This document shows, in pieces, positions 5,505-5,645 of a DNA stretch of 5,645 nt (positions within the stretch are counted from its first letter, which is position 1; the number at the start of each line of letters is the position of its first letter). Source of the DNA: Candidatus Poribacteria bacterium (GTDB taxonomy: Bacteria > Poribacteria > WGA-4E > UBA9662). The position numbers were made by a program, and so were the translations under genes. The DNA lies in the NCBI GenBank assembly GCA_002729015.1, contig PBVO01000080.1, positions 38,341 to 43,985 on the forward strand, given 5' to 3'. Below the pieces are notes generated by a model. The model did no database searches. It was given only the letters and a program-made list of their open reading frames with translations, and was not told the DNA's origin.

Positions 5505-5645
5505 TAAATGAATAGATGACATGTGAGAATAAACAAATATACGAGCTAGGTATTTTTGTGACAATACTTGATAGCTATAATGGATAAAACTAATGCTGCA
5601 TTCTCGTAAGAGTATTACGATAGATGATATACCAAATAATTAGGT

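Larger units (their letters stand above)
5404..5645. other. Non-coding region upstream of ureE with small inverted repeats
   Basis: No supportable gene lies here on either strand: all frames are broken within short distances. It holds the two -10 elements described separately and three small inverted repeats. These are AGTTG/CAACT (5472-5476 with 5484-5488); a two-part stem AGCTA plus GTATT with AATAC plus TAGCT (5544-5576, with an internal bulge); and CGTAA/TTACG around a 5-base loop (5605-5619). A second TATAAT on the + strand is at 5576-5581, without a good -35. The repeats could be operator sites, but none is long enough to be convincing. Confidence 0.35.

Noticed and set aside
12..5629. 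The 11-mer GATAGATGATA occurs near both ends of the window
   Set aside because: The flanks do not match, it is A/T-rich, and one copy is inside the PstB coding frame. No sign of an attachment site or element boundary.
5594..5644. Short + strand frame from ATG 5594 (16 codons) near the right edge
   Set aside because: It has no ribosome binding site and begins only about 13 bases after the nearest TATAAT, too close for a normal leader. It is too short to support.
5592..5644. - strand frame open from the right edge to a TAG near 5592, possibly the tail of an upstream ure gene
   Set aside because: Only about 17 codons are visible and they match no recognisable C-terminus, so it cannot be told from chance.

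Overview
The window is bacterial chromosome of moderate to low GC, tightly packed and with no mobile element, CRISPR array, rRNA or tRNA that I can see. The canonical infC-rpmI-rplT cluster marks it as bacterial. The phylum stays open: IF3, L20 and L35 do not look like textbook enteric or cyanobacterial versions, and no gene here settles the question.

Layout, left to right. (1) A phosphate-import ATPase gene of the PstB family enters from the left edge on the + strand and ends at 805. Its Walker A, Q-loop, Walker B, D-loop and H-loop are intact, but its LSGGQ signature is replaced by LQLEQ. (2) Convergent to it on the - strand lie an unrecognised ~167-residue protein (836-1339) and, upstream of that, a sugar-phosphate isomerase/epimerase-like TIM barrel (1425-2168). 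(3) A strong Rho-independent terminator (2190-2227) closes the infC-rpmI-rplT translation operon (2256-3450, - strand). This operon has a plausible sigma70 promoter at 3575-3604 and a structured leader of about 120 nt. (4) Upstream, also on the - strand, is a tight urease-accessory operon ureE-ureF-ureG (3651-5403) with its own extended -10 promoter near 5500. (5) The last 242 bases (5404-5645) hold promoters and small inverted repeats but no gene.

The most notable reading is infC. In the downstream frame there is no ATG, GTG or TTG ahead of the conserved N-terminal domain. A shifted frame upstream encodes a convincing IF3 N-terminus starting at an AUU codon behind a GGAGG ribosome binding site. 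The two frames join at about 3370-3373 with one base missing. So infC is a ~184-residue IF3 with an AUU start, interrupted by a single-base frameshift that is a sequencing error, a real mutation or, less likely, a recoding site.

Functionally the window combines nutrient acquisition (phosphate uptake and nickel-dependent urease maturation) with core translation. UreE carries nickel, UreF and UreG (GTPase) drive its insertion into apo-urease, and the structural urease genes must lie outside the window. I found no clear sign of a wholly new multi-gene system. The best candidates for follow-up are the degenerate-signature PstB, the infC frame break, the unknown protein with its TTAACC-repeat upstream region, and the infC leader.
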